Source of the DNA: Latrodectus hesperus
Lineage: Eukaryota > Arthropoda > Arachnida > Araneae > Theridiidae
NCBI GenBank assembly: GCA_037975125.1
Contig: CM075857.1
Span: 75,845,345 to 75,909,344 of the forward strand
Reading direction: 5' to 3'
Length of the DNA stretch: 64,000 nucleotides
Shown here: positions 41,401 through 49,729 of the stretch, one piece after another
Position numbering within the stretch: the stretch's first letter is position 1
Layout of the letters: the number at the start of each line of letters is the position of its first letter
Notes under the pieces: model-generated
Seen by the model: only the letters and a program-made list of their open reading frames with translations
What the model was told of the DNA's origin: nothing
The model's database searches: none
Program-made: the position numbers and the translations under genes

Positions 41401-44400
41401 ATCATTCCACCTGATTTTTTCCTACAAAAATTTATACATCAGTGTTTTTCATACAAATGGAGATTAACAACAAGTTAATATACAGATAAAATAAGAAAAT
41501 CTTATTAAATCAAAAGGCCAAACTAAAAAAAATTACTAACTTTACAAGCAATGACTTGCATGACGGCATCAAATCCTCCTTCTGCATTATCTAAATTACC
41601 AGACAAATTAGCAGCAGAAACTTCTTGCTAAAACACCATATTTAGTATTAGCATTCTATTTAAACCATAAATTTTTCATATACAAAATTTATAAATAATT
41701 AGCAACTTTAATACATTATTAACATAATTATACATTGAATTTATATGGATAATATTTTCAATTTAAGTTGATTATCTCAAAATTTAACTGTCAAGCATGT
41801 TTCTGAGTTTTAATTAATGTAAAAAAACAGAACTTAAACAGAAAAAATTAAAAAATCCGAGTAGTTGCAGTAAATAAAGTAAAACTATCATTTAAACAGA
41901 AATCTAGATTTTAATTAAGATGAAAGAGAGAATCAGAAAGAGCAAATTTTAAAAATAATAAAATACTTACAGTAAATAAAGTAACATTGTCATTCAAAGA
42001 CAAGTGATTTTTAAAGCCATATGGAGAGTTACAATATTCATCGCGACAAGGATTACGTAGTCTGGAGAGAGAAAGGAAAAAACATGAAGGACCATAGATA
42101 CAATTTTTAAATTTATGTTAGAATTTAAATACTTATAAGAAATATATGAACGACTCTTCACTACAAAAATCATAAAGTAAGTAAAGAAGTTTTATCATAC
42201 TGTATAAATTCATATTGTTAATGCAATTGAAAATAATTTCACGTCTTTATACATATATAACAGTCACAACCATTACCTAGAGTAAAAATATATAAAATTT
42301 TTAAAAAATCTGAGTATACTTTTAAAAATAATAATTTCAAATAAATAAAGATTAAATTGAAATCATCTTCTTAAATTTACAAATTTATTTGATAAAAACA
42401 AGAAGTAACGTCTTCAATGAAATAAGTTTATTGGAGAGATAAGTTGCATTAAGAAATAAAATTTAAAATGTTAATTTGAAATTTTTTGTTAATCTAACAA
42501 ATAACTATCTAATACTGGTTGTTTTGGAATACCATTCAAACAATTAGATATTCAATAAATGCAATTTCCAATTACAAAGAAATTACTTTTTTATGAAAAT
42601 ATTTGTTTTGGTAAAAAGAATATATTACTAAGAAAAAACTTTTTGTGGAAGAAACAAAAAATGTTAATTGATTAATTTGTGAAGTATCATTTAAAATTCT
42701 AAACAATATTCCACTTTCAGTTTTCATTTTGGTATCACATACATTGAAAGAATTTAATTATGAAATTGAATTACAAAAATTAGACACAAATCAATTTATT
42801 AATCAGAGAGAAAATTATTTTTACAAATCATCAAAAAGTGCATAATTTTTTAATACTTTCAAAATATTTTTTTATTTTGTTTCATAGTATACTTTATTAT
42901 TTATTGGAAAAATATATTTCTTAAAATTAATGAACAAAAGAGAACAGGCATCAATTAAAATATTATTTTTAAAAATGCCATCTATACCAGTTAAATAATT
43001 CATAAAAATGAGTGTTTAAAAAGCAAACAGTTGTTAAACAAGTTAAAAATCTGTCAATTTCAAACATATTGTTTAGGGGCAAAATTATAAATATTAAAAA
43101 ATTTCTATAGAAGTGGAAGCAAGTAATAATTTAAAGTACTAATTCTAGAAATATTAAATTATAAATGAGAAGTATATTGACATACATAAAAAAATCCCTT
43201 TCTCTAACTAGATGTTTATTAAATCAGATATTGCAATCCATATACTTCATCCTTCATTTACCCACTGATCTTTTAAAATTTAGAATTAATAATTCTTTTA
43301 ATTCAGCTTTTAAACATATTTTCTTAGCATTAAGGTTAGTAATTACAAAAAGTTTTTTAAAAAAATGACTCATTTTTAAATCGTATTTAAATACATTTAA
43401 AAAAAACAATTATCTCAAAAATTCAAAATTTGTTATCTAATTAAATATAAAGGGGGGGATAAAATAATTGAAAATTTTAATATATTTTTCAGCATACTGA
43501 ATTTAAATTGTGTATACTTGCATGCACATAAACTTTAAACATCAAAAATTAACTTTATTTATTGTATTTGTATATGTTACAAAAGTTAAAACAAAATATA
43601 TATCTATACCTTTCAGGAACCATGTCAACATAAGGCATTACAACTTTGTCAATAAAAGACCCAAATCCAAGGCGAAAGTTCTTTGTCACGCTTTTCATAT
43701 TATCAGCTATAAAAATATAAGCAAAGCTAAGAAACAAATGATACTGCTTACAATTTCATGTCAGAAATGATGTATGATGTGCAAGATTGATTAGATGAAA
43801 ATGAAAAAAAATAGTATAAGATTGCTCTTTCAAGTTAAAAAAAGTTTTCTTTTGTCAAACTTTACATATCAGTTTTTACAAATAATAAAAGTAAGAAAAT
43901 AATTGATGATATAGCATTTTATTTAAACACTGTTTTATAACTGAAAAGAGAATTTACAATTGTTAAACTTCATATTAAATTTAAATCTGAAAAGATAAAA
44001 TTTAATTTCAAAGTACAAATTCTGGTATTGAAAATAAAATTTACTAAATGTCAAATAAAGAAAATAAAACTTCTTTTCAGTGACAACAAAATTACATGAA
44101 AATCTTAAAAACCATTATATATATATATATTGAGTAGATTAAAAGTACAAAATAAAACAGAATTTTACAGAAATTCATATTTTATCTCAAATATAATTCA
44201 TATTTTCTTCACCAGAAGTAGTACTGTACAATTAAATAAAAAAAATACACTATACAATTCTCTTAGAATGTACTGAAAAGCATGATGATTGTATTGCAAA
44301 AAAATTTAAACATTTTACAAATAAATAAATGTTTACCTATTGTGTAAGATAACTTAGCTAGGGTCTCTTTATGTTTTTTCATGGTAAATGTAAGATCCAT

Positions 44401-47275
44401 TAAATAATATAAATCTACAGGATAATCTTCAGCCTGCCTAAATGTGACAGAAAATTTAGCAGGATCACCTGAAAAATAAAACAAATTATTAATTTATAAT
44501 ATAAAATATATTACTATTAATAAATAAATTAAAATTTCCTTACCTGGACGCAAAGTCAATTTCATTTTTTGTGGTTTGAGCTGAATTGCAGATCCAGCTA
44601 TAGCACCAGCATCACTTAATGGTTTGTCCTAATAAATGCATTTATATTACATTGAATAGATACAACAGAATAGAAGGAAATGCTAATATAAAATATGAAA
44701 GAGGGAAACATTTCATAAAATTTAAAATATTTTTTTGTATTACAGAGATATTTCTATTTTTAAATACTTAAAAATAAAACACACTAAATTAGTTTAAAAT
44801 ATTTAGTAATAAAGTTTTCATTTTATAAAATTAATTAAATAAAACTGACTAATTTAAATATTTAGTTTTCTAAAAAATGCCAAAAGAGTTTATTTAAAAG
44901 ACAAGAAAATTAATATTACACATAATATGAAGCATATTATGAATAATCAATTTTTCTAGTATTAATTTCAAGGTTATTTTATACTCAATTATAATTAGAA
45001 AGTGAAATTTGATAAATAAAGCAAATTTCAAAATAATGGTAAAGATTTATTTGAAGAGAAAGAATTTCAAAAAATTTAACAGCTTTTTCCCTTCTTTCTG
45101 CAGCTCAGTACTTTATGCCTTTTTACTTTTCTACTTGATTAAGTTTTTTCTTTTATTTTTCTTTATTTATTTATTGCACAATTTTGCCAAGAAAAAAGAT
45201 GTCTGTTCCACAGCAGACCCTTTAGGATCAATCACTTAACACTAGATAAAATTTATTTCAGACAGAAAAAAATGCAACTTTTAATACAGATAATTATTCA
45301 ACAGTTACTTCTCATTTTAAATAAATAAAAAAATGATTCATTTAACAAAAATCACAGTTGTTAATCAATAAGCCCATCTTACAAATATTATGATTCTTAG
45401 GTCATTCTCAAAACTCAAATCAAAAGCTAAGGTTCCATAAATGATAGAGTAATAAGTTTGGAGAAAATTGTGTAATGTAGAAATTTACATTACTTTCTTT
45501 TTTACATTACTTCCTACTTTACATTACTAATGCAATGTTTATGTATATATATATATATTTTTCTAATATAAACACCCCACAATATTTTTACTAAATTCTA
45601 GCACTTCTTGGCCTCATTGATTTAATTTGGTTATTGCACTACAGTCACTTTTTGCACACCAAGATTAATTAAGCAAATTAAAATGAATTCTGAATCACAA
45701 TAAAAATCTACAGTTGAAATGGGAATCATTCATGAAAGGAAAACTAAAATTTAATCATTTAACTGCCAACTTAGTTTAATTATCTTAGCTTTTAGATACG
45801 ATTGATGCTCTACAATCACCTTTTTGAATAAAGGTTTAATTGGACAGGGACCTATAGTTAATAATCATGGAGCTTTTATACAAATTTCAAGGCACTTTTT
45901 CAAATATAGTTAGAATAACCCAATAATTTCTAAAACAATTTTCATACTTAAATCGTGATTTGTAACAAATGTTAAACCATTATAAGAAAACGAAAACTTC
46001 TTTATTATGATTCAGACATTCATGCGAAGAAGATAATAATCTAATTTGATACAATAAATCAAAACAAACACAATGTTTTTAGAATTCTAATTAGAAAAAT
46101 TCTTTATATTAATAATTTTTCAAATTATAATGCTAATTAGATTCACAAAATTGGATTTTCAACGTTCACGAAAAACATTCGAAAATTCAAACATGGCATA
46201 GTATTTAGAAAAATATTCTAAAATATTATATTTTGATAATTTTTTTATAAAGTATAATAATGGTGAAATTTATTGAAAAGAAAACCATAATTACTAACCA
46301 TTTTGATACAAATATTTAATATTTCTTTTAAACTAAGCTTATATCTAAGAAATTTACTTCTACAACTCCCAATTTAGTGGACGGATTTACAATATTCTCT
46401 CTAGAACATCCTCTTTCTATTAAGTTATCCACTTGATCACATCTTGGTGCACCTCTTGGATATACCTAAGAAAGATGATCATGCTGAGATACATGATTAT
46501 TTAGTATCTAAAAATTATATTATTTTAATTCTTGCTAAACATTAAAAAGATTTTTTGTTCTACTAAAATATTTCTAAATTGAAAAAAATAAATATTATTA
46601 ATTTGAAATTAAAATCAATTTATAGTTTTGCAATAAAATAATACAAAATTATTTTAATACACTTACAATTGAAATTTTACAATATAATATATTAGAAAGG
46701 AGCTTTTAAAAAAAAATAGCTAAATAAAAAATAAAAAAAGTTCCCAGCAGCATTTTTAAAAATAAAAAATTTCTAAAAATATATTTCATGATGGCTAATG
46801 TAAAATATTAAACTAAATTTTTCTAAAATTAATGCTTAACATTGTATGATTGATCATTTATAGTCAATACAATTTTTAAGAAAATAGAATTTAATACAAA
46901 TTCACTCTAACTGAAAAAAACAAATATGTACCTTCCTTATAAACAATATGAATGAAAATACATTATATATACATATATTTTATAACTTACATATTTTTTA
47001 ATTAAATCAATGATTCAATGGTGGATATAATTATTATTAACAGGCAGTATTCTTACCTTCTCTGAACACCATGCACAGTTATGAGAGGCTAGGCAAGCAC
47101 TACAGGTAAGACGTGAAGAACAAGGAGTAGCATCTTCACAAATATAACCTAGAATATTAAAATTTGTAAATGAAATGCTTAAAGTTAATGAATTAAATTT
47201 TGGCTGTAGTAAACATGAAAATTAAGTAAAAATACCTGTGATAAAAAGTGAAATGACAAAGAAAAACAAACTCAT
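14400..47275 (-). CDS. Integrin beta subunit, complete 21-exon gene (whole span; exons listed separately)
   Basis: Single-pass membrane receptor chain that pairs with an integrin alpha subunit to bind extracellular ligand and link it to talin and actin. Coding exons, 5' to 3' on the minus strand: 47275-47236, 47148-47057, 46465-46358, 44628-44544, 44468-44337, 43706-43610, 42061-41971, 41627-41541, 41421-41338, 34290-34213, 34112-33927, 33716-33640, 31522-31471, 30880-30725, 30559-30420, 28286-28214, 25257-24952, 22459-22333, 20635-20519, 17912-17746, 14471-14400. Every junction is AG/GT and phase-consistent; the total is 2367 nt (788 aa plus stop), a normal length for the family. Order: signal peptide 1-13, PSI about 16-50, hybrid and beta-I domains about 55-450, I-EGF about 440-640, beta-tail about 640-710, TM about 717-743, tail to 788. 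Family assignment is certain. Orthology to a named arthropod subunit (betaPS or betanu) cannot be settled here, but the altered metal sites argue for a divergent paralogue. The 5'UTR and poly(A) site were not located. Confidence 0.95.
15950..16440 (+). pseudogene. Tc1-like transposase remnant (intron 20)
   Basis: Degenerate DD34E transposase. Recognisable pieces in order: [20 protein letters not shown], then [13 protein letters not shown] (the second catalytic Asp region), [10 protein letters not shown], and the C-terminal [13 protein letters not shown]. It is broken by stops and frame changes. It lies antisense to the integrin transcript inside intron 20. Confidence 0.88.
16800..17095 (+). 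mobile_element. Diverged SINE, family C
   Basis: The tail half (GCTTGGGAGTTTTCCATGTT through CACTTGCAACAAGTG) matches the 32.5-kb copy (GCTGGGGAAGTTTTCTATGT through CTTTGTGACAAAGG). The tRNA-like head is too eroded to call with confidence. Confidence 0.5.
17746..17912 (-). CDS. Integrin beta exon 20: membrane helix and membrane-proximal tail
   Basis: The CP at the start ends the beta-tail. About 27 hydrophobic residues (717-743) follow, then [16 protein letters not shown]747 sits where the conserved HDRRE Asp forms the clasp with the alpha-chain Arg. The conserved Trp of the K-W-D motif is Phe763 here. Donor GTAAGT. Confidence 0.95.
18576..18656. repeat. Two adjacent hairpin-forming inverted repeats
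   Basis: First: 15-bp arms 18576-18590 and 18594-18608, loop 3. Second: 16-bp arms 18617-18632 and 18641-18656, loop 8. Both perfect. The sequence CTTACATATTTATT recurs twice more up to 18720, so this is a cluster of palindromic AT-rich DNA in intron 19. Confidence 0.9.
18780..20510. other. Intron 19 middle part, possible old DNA transposon
   Basis: Starts with TACCGTATTTTCCTGTATAT, which resembles terminal repeats of some pogo/Tigger-type elements, and has GC content above its surroundings up to about 20370. I could not find a matching right-hand terminal repeat or a transposase. No integrin exon here. Confidence 0.3.
20519..20635 (-). CDS. Integrin beta exon 19: beta-tail domain
   Basis: 39 residues with [20 protein letters not shown], matching the family's beta-tail pattern of C-x-F-x-D-x2-DC-x-F-x-F-x-Y. 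Acceptor TTCTAG, donor GTAAGT, phases 1 and 1. Confidence 0.93.
22333..22459 (-). CDS. Integrin beta exon 18: start of beta-tail domain
   Basis: TCEGRC, then [16 protein letters not shown], the beta-tail start. Two acceptors lie 6 nt apart; I chose TTTCAG at 22461-22460 because it gives C-S-T-C at the junction, like the family's C-P-T-C. The upstream acceptor would add Phe-Gln. Phase 1 out. Confidence 0.9.
23060..23101. repeat. 18-bp-arm inverted repeat beside a SINE
   Basis: Arms TGCATCAGACAATTATAT (23060-23077) and its complement (23084-23101), loop 6. Abuts the family B SINE that follows. Confidence 0.9.
23103..23345 (-). mobile_element. SINE family B, copy 2 (degraded, tRNA head lost)
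   Basis: Shares with 8735-8995 the CCTAGCCC-GAGTTGG-CTCTACCAGTT block, the AAGTAGAGATCAAGCAGAAGACC block and the CATTTTACTTGCA block. A roughly 50-bp insertion around 23190-23245 disrupts it. Lies in intron 17. Confidence 0.7.
24952..25257 (-). CDS. Integrin beta exon 17: I-EGF2 end to I-EGF4
   Basis: Largest exon, 102 codons (527-628). Cysteine-rich throughout: [47 protein letters not shown] and GPFCGDCS. A second CSGRGDC loop repeats the RGD. Acceptor TTTACAG, donor GTAAGT. Confidence 0.96.
26000..27155 (+). pseudogene. Ty3/gypsy RNase H and integrase remnant (intron 16)
   Basis: Degenerate pol fragment in the + orientation, antisense to the host gene. RNase H side: KKANEFKRS, then [14 protein letters not shown] and the H-V-x-T-I-S-R-A-P-V end motif near 26320. 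Integrase side: [15 protein letters not shown] near 26430, [11 protein letters not shown] near 26490, and the late-integrase [13 protein letters not shown] near 26920, then [10 protein letters not shown] near 27070. Many stops and frame changes. No LTR or primer-binding site recognised. Confidence 0.8.
27508..27598. repeat. Short tandem repeat, TGTATGTGTTTAATACTT-like unit
   Basis: About four imperfect copies of an 18- to 25-bp unit in intron 16. Confidence 0.85.
28214..28286 (-). CDS. Integrin beta exon 16: I-EGF2
   Basis: Residues 502-526 with [18 protein letters not shown]. The C-S-G-x-G-x-C motif is typical of I-EGF repeats; here it includes an RGD tripeptide. Acceptor ATTAG, donor GTGAGT. 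Confidence 0.92.
28585..28650. repeat. 27-bp tandem repeat, 2.4 copies
   Basis: Units start at 28585, 28612 and 28639 with (G/A)ATCAGACTGTTA. Intron 15, close to exon 16. Confidence 0.88.
30420..30559 (-). CDS. Integrin beta exon 15: I-EGF1 and start of I-EGF2
   Basis: Residues 456-502 with [18 protein letters not shown], the C-x-C spacing of integrin EGF repeats. Acceptor AATACAG, donor GTAAGA, phase 2 out (the AT joins G of exon 16 as Met). Confidence 0.94.
30725..30880 (-). CDS. Integrin beta exon 14: end of hybrid domain, start of I-EGF1
   Basis: 52 codons (404-455). [20 protein letters not shown] followed by ECDCEK is the hallmark junction between the hybrid domain and the first integrin EGF module. 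Acceptor TTATAG, donor GTAAAT. Confidence 0.95.
31471..31522 (-). CDS. Integrin beta exon 13: hybrid domain, short exon
   Basis: 52 nt giving [17 protein letters not shown], which matches the family's N-x-C-x-GL-x-VG segment. Acceptor TTTTAG, donor GTAAGT. The phases fit exons 12 and 14. Confidence 0.9.
32482..32700 (+). mobile_element. tRNA-derived SINE, family C
   Basis: Head: TGGCCTAGTGGTAGTAAAG (box A) and GGTTCCAAGTTCCA (box B), followed by a body shared with 16800-17095. Intron 12. Confidence 0.75.
33640..33716 (-). CDS. Integrin beta exon 12: hybrid domain
   Basis: Residues 361-386: [13 protein letters not shown], then [11 protein letters not shown], the typical hybrid-domain sequence. 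Phase 0 in, phase 2 out, donor GTAAGT. Confidence 0.94.
33927..34112 (-). CDS. Integrin beta exon 11: end of beta-I domain
   Basis: 62 codons (299-360): [24 protein letters not shown], and [15 protein letters not shown], the last helices of beta-I before it returns to the hybrid domain. Acceptor CATTAG, donor GTAAGT. Confidence 0.95.
34213..34290 (-). CDS. Integrin beta exon 10: beta-I domain
   Basis: 26 codons (residues 273-298) with [20 protein letters not shown], the conserved motif after the DGK turn. Acceptor ATTATAG, donor GTATGC. Confidence 0.95.
34900..35205 (-). mobile_element. SINE family B, copy 3
   Basis: Keeps the tRNA-like end (GGATTCAAATTCACTACCTT at 35130-35150 on the + strand, a decayed box B) and the GAAGCAGGGGCCAAGCAGACC body. 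More diverged than copy 1. Located in intron 9, 0.6 kb from exon 10. Confidence 0.75.
36960..37340 (-). pseudogene. DDE transposase C-terminal remnant (intron 9)
   Basis: Minus-strand reading gives [17 protein letters not shown] in one frame and [19 protein letters not shown] in another. These resemble the C-terminal end of a widespread arthropod Tc1/mariner-superfamily transposase (IP-x2-LL-x-RVM, then C-I-x-N-G-x-HL). It is broken by frame changes; the N-terminal part is absent. Confidence 0.6.
37440..38220 (+). pseudogene. Mariner transposase remnant (intron 9)
   Basis: [14 protein letters not shown] start near 37520, [14 protein letters not shown] near 37705 (first catalytic Asp region), [12 protein letters not shown], then LRTDLL-like and [12 protein letters not shown] near 37980-38010 (second catalytic region). 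Several stops. Terminal repeats not identified. Confidence 0.85.
38960..39330 (+). pseudogene. Second mariner transposase remnant (intron 9)
   Basis: [20 protein letters not shown] at about 39185-39245 is a mariner signature around the second catalytic Asp. SLIETK lies upstream. Frame broken. The flanking 38570-38950 may be the eroded 5' part but shows no motif. Confidence 0.75.
39340..41330. other. Right part of intron 9, nothing recognised
   Basis: AT-rich, no coding motif, no clear repeat beyond low complexity. Confidence 0.4.
41338..41421 (-). CDS. Integrin beta exon 9: beta-I strand with altered MIDAS Asp
   Basis: Residues 245-272: [16 protein letters not shown]. Relatives have TDA at this place; the Asp (beta-3 D251) is Asn262 here. 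Acceptor TTGTAG, donor GTAAGC. The exon precedes the largest intron (7.0 kb), which is full of transposon remnants. Confidence 0.95.
41541..41627 (-). CDS. Integrin beta exon 8: beta-I synergistic metal site
   Basis: Residues 216-244: [19 protein letters not shown]226, D228 and E231 match beta-3 N215, D217 and E220, so the synergistic site side chains and the MIDAS Glu remain. The usual Pro before Glu is Ala230. Acceptor TTTTAG, donor GTTAGT. Confidence 0.95.
41971..42061 (-). CDS. Integrin beta exon 7: beta-I specificity-determining loop
   Basis: Residues 185-215: NPCRDEYC, then [11 protein letters not shown]. The two cysteines (C190, C195) bracket the short ligand-specificity loop, here with only four residues between them. 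Acceptor CTCCAG, donor GTAAGT. Confidence 0.94.
43610..43706 (-). CDS. Integrin beta exon 6: beta-I domain
   Basis: Residues 153-185: [16 protein letters not shown] followed by MPYVDMVPE, a highly conserved beta-I core. D172 (FIDK) matches beta-3 D158, a ligand of the synergistic metal site, and is kept. Acceptor TTATAG, donor GTATAG. Confidence 0.95.
44337..44468 (-). CDS. Integrin beta exon 5: start of beta-I domain, MIDAS loop
   Basis: Residues 109-153 contain [19 protein letters not shown]. Family members have DxSxS at the MIDAS followed by an Asp pair for the ADMIDAS. Here the motif reads D133-L-T135-F-T137 and the Asp pair is K140-H141. The spacing to the conserved FIDK in the next exon equals that in human beta-3, so these are true substitutions and not an alignment slip. 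Confidence 0.95.
44544..44628 (-). CDS. Integrin beta exon 4: hybrid domain strand before beta-I
   Basis: Residues 81-109 including [14 protein letters not shown], the canonical hybrid-domain sequence leading into beta-I. Acceptor TTATTAG, donor GTAAGG, phase 0 in and phase 1 out. Confidence 0.95.
44629..46357. other. Intron 3, nothing recognised except short repeats
   Basis: Contains three close copies of TTTACATTACT between 45483 and 45530 and a short TA run at 45545. No coding exon; the ORF at 45.0-45.2 kb is low-complexity. Confidence 0.4.
46358..46465 (-). CDS. Integrin beta exon 3: end of PSI, start of hybrid region
   Basis: 36 codons, phase 0 to phase 0, acceptor CTTAG, donor GTAAAT. 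Contains APRCD and [12 protein letters not shown], the conserved stretch after the PSI core (residues 45-80). The paralogous exon lies at 2038-2142. Confidence 0.93.
47057..47148 (-). CDS. Integrin beta exon 2: PSI domain
   Basis: Acceptor TTCTAG, donor GTAAGA. It encodes the cysteine-rich start of the plexin-semaphorin-integrin domain, including [17 protein letters not shown], which gives the typical C-x2-C-x5-C-x2-WC spacing. Residues 14-44. About three quarters of the residues match the second PSI exon at 5056-5144. Confidence 0.95.
47236..47275 (-). CDS. Integrin beta exon 1: start codon and signal peptide
   Basis: The ATG at 47275-47273 opens a hydrophobic leader, [13 protein letters not shown], which ends in phase 1 (single G) at a GTATTT donor. 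It is a short exon of a type usual for the signal peptide of integrin beta genes. The next intron is only 87 bp. The tandem gene to the left carries a recognisable but ATG-less copy of this exon. Confidence 0.85.
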
Positions 47276-48085
47276 TGCAGATGAATCTAAAATAAAAATA
47301 CATTCTTTTACTAAATAAAATACAAATTACAAATAAATCATTAGAACAAAGCTGAATTTTTTAAGCTGAATCTAAAATAAAAGATATTCTTTTTGCAAAT
47401 AATATAAACTACAATTAAATCATTAGAACAAAATTGAATTATTATTTTGAATAAAACTTTAAAATAAACCTATGAAGTTCATTTAAAATACAGTTAGAAA
47501 ATTTTTGATGTGTAGAGATAATAATGAAAATTAATGTAATTATATAAGGAGCGAAAATTAATATTAAATAAAATACACATTAATAATATTTCATGCTTTT
47601 AAAATCTGTAATCAAATGAAGATTTCATGTTAAGAAAGCAACGATTTCATGTAAAGAAAGTGACTGAAATAATTCAAGAATATATGAGATAAGCGCTTTT
47701 GCGGTCGATTTTATTCATCATTTCCTGGTATGTGACAAAGACAGATAACCATTATGAAGAAACTCAAGTAGGTACTCATTTAAATACTTAAGATCAAATT
47801 TCCCACATGCATGACAAATCGTAAAAGAATTAAATACTTACACCCAGTTCTTTATTGCCGTTAAAAAGAAATACTTACAAACATAAAAACTTTTTCAAAA
47901 CTATCTAGCGGTGTTTTCCTTTAGTTTTGTTTTTGTTTACAAATATTCGGCCAATACACCGCATTCAACAAAATATTGAACCTCCAGAGTTCAGAGACAT
48001 ATTAGATTCAGATTCGTTTTCAGAAAATGAATCAATTTTCGAATGTAGCCATACAGAATGAAATTAGAAAACCTCGTGATACGCT
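47276..48085. promoter_or_regulatory. Presumed promoter and 5'UTR region of the integrin beta gene
   Basis: Position immediately 5' of the start codon. A donor-like GGGT/GTAAGT (minus, about 47840-47852) may close a noncoding first exon. No reliable TATA or initiator could be singled out in this AT-rich DNA. The call rests on position. Confidence 0.35.
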
Positions 48086-48093
48086 AGGCAGAG

Positions 48094-49632
48094 CATGGAG
48101 GAAGGAATATAAGAGGAGCCGCCCTATTGGTCAGCGCTTGACGCATGTATCATATCCCCTCTGTCTTCCAAAACATTACACTAAAACCTGTTGTTTACTA
48201 TAAAGCTTCTTGTTGAATTTGTTGTTATTCGGAATTTTCTAATTTTAAATAATAATGGCTGCTTGCTGTGCTTATGGATGTACAAGTCGACCTTCAAAAA
48301 AAAATTCCTGGAGTAACTTTTCATAGGTAATTTCATTAATCTTTAAAACTTTTTGCTCACTAAAGTTAATGTTTCTAATCCTGTTGCATGTGCATCATAT
48401 TGTTCAATTTTATATGCCAAAAGCAAGCGTGAAAAAATTAAAAACTGATTTTTTTAAATTTTTTAAAATTTTTTTCCATATATAGGTTGTTTATTAATTC
48501 AAATGGAATTTTTTTAAAAAAAACCTTAATGACAACTTACATATTTAATTCTACAAGTTTCTTCACATTATGTGTAATATTAAACATTACCAAGTTCTTA
48601 ACTTTACAAATGCTTTCATGTGTGTGCATACTTAAAAAAAATATGCAAATTTAAATATTAAACTAATGTTTTAAAATTATATTTTAATTAAAATTAAAAT
48701 TTTATATTGCATTATATTAAAAACTTATCTCTCTGTAAAAAAATTAATTTGAAGGAGATCAATTTTATAAGTTTAGGAATGCATTTAATTGTTTTGTTAG
48801 TGAATAAATTCCAATTTTTTTAAATTAAAGTACTTAGTTTTTAACATTACCTTAATATTAAAATATACTTTTTGAGAAGATATTTTAATCTTGTATAAAT
48901 CTTATTTAATATAATATATCAAGATTTATTTAAAATCAATTTTAGATTAAAATATTTAGTTTCTAGGGTTTTTACAGTTGACTTTAATTTTTTTTATACT
49001 TATTTAGCGAAATTTATTTACAAATAATTGATAAAAACTTTTTGTTCTAATATTGGACTCAAAATACATCAAAATAAAAATACTTTTACTATATAGATAT
49101 AAATAAATTTATATACAGAAATATAATTCTTTCTTATAAAAAGTAAAATTATAACCAAGTAGCAGAATTTTGCATGCATAGATAAAATCACAGGAAATAA
49201 CATGGGTAGGAAACTTTGCCACTGAGTAACAACAAAGAAAAGAAAAATTGACACTTTTTCCCATGATTATAAATATTATATGATATTTAATTTACTTCAT
49301 AATTTTTCAAGTGTATCTCAGTCAATAAGGTGAGTAACACGCCTAAAATTTCTTTATTGAAATACATAATATTAATAAGTAGAAAAAATACAAAATAAGC
49401 ACTTAACTATCAATAAAAATAACTTTTTTACAAATAGTAAGTAATTTAGATCAGTTTTATTTCGATGTGTGTAATTTAAACGAAAATAATGCTTGCTTTT
49501 ACAGTGCCCTCAATAAGAAAGTACCGTTTCTCTTGAAAGTCAAGGTGGGTGTGGTATCGTCTGCTAGCTACTTCACCGGCGCTCACGCTATTTCGCGGTT
49601 AGAACGGCTCCTCTTATATTCCTTCCTCCATG
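48094..49632 (+). mobile_element. P-element-like DNA transposon, 1539 bp, non-autonomous
   Basis: Perfect 28-bp terminal inverted repeats (48094-48121 and 49605-49632) beginning CATGGAGGAAGG, flanked by an exact 8-bp duplication AGGCAGAG (48086-48093, 49633-49640). CA...TG ends, TIR length near 30 bp and 8-bp duplication are those of the P superfamily. A THAP-type first exon lies inside (48255-48326), as in P transposases. The rest, about 1.2 kb, is AT-rich without a transposase core, so the copy is internally deleted. Identical TIRs indicate a young insertion. It sits about 0.8 kb upstream of the integrin start codon. Confidence 0.9.
48255..48326 (+). pseudogene. THAP-domain first exon of P-like transposase, frameshifted
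   Basis: From ATG: MAACCAYGCTSRPSKK, the N-terminal C2CH half of a THAP zinc finger. After a 9-A run the expected PGVTFHR continues in a different frame and meets a GTAATT donor at 48327; the ATG frame instead hits a stop. One A gained or lost explains it. Confidence 0.75.
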
Positions 49633-49729
49633 AGGCAGAGTGATACTTAGCTAAAGTTAACGCTAAAGTTAAAATATCTCATTGCTCCCTTTCGTAAAAA
49701 TACGGTAATTTAGGGTATGAGGTATTCTT

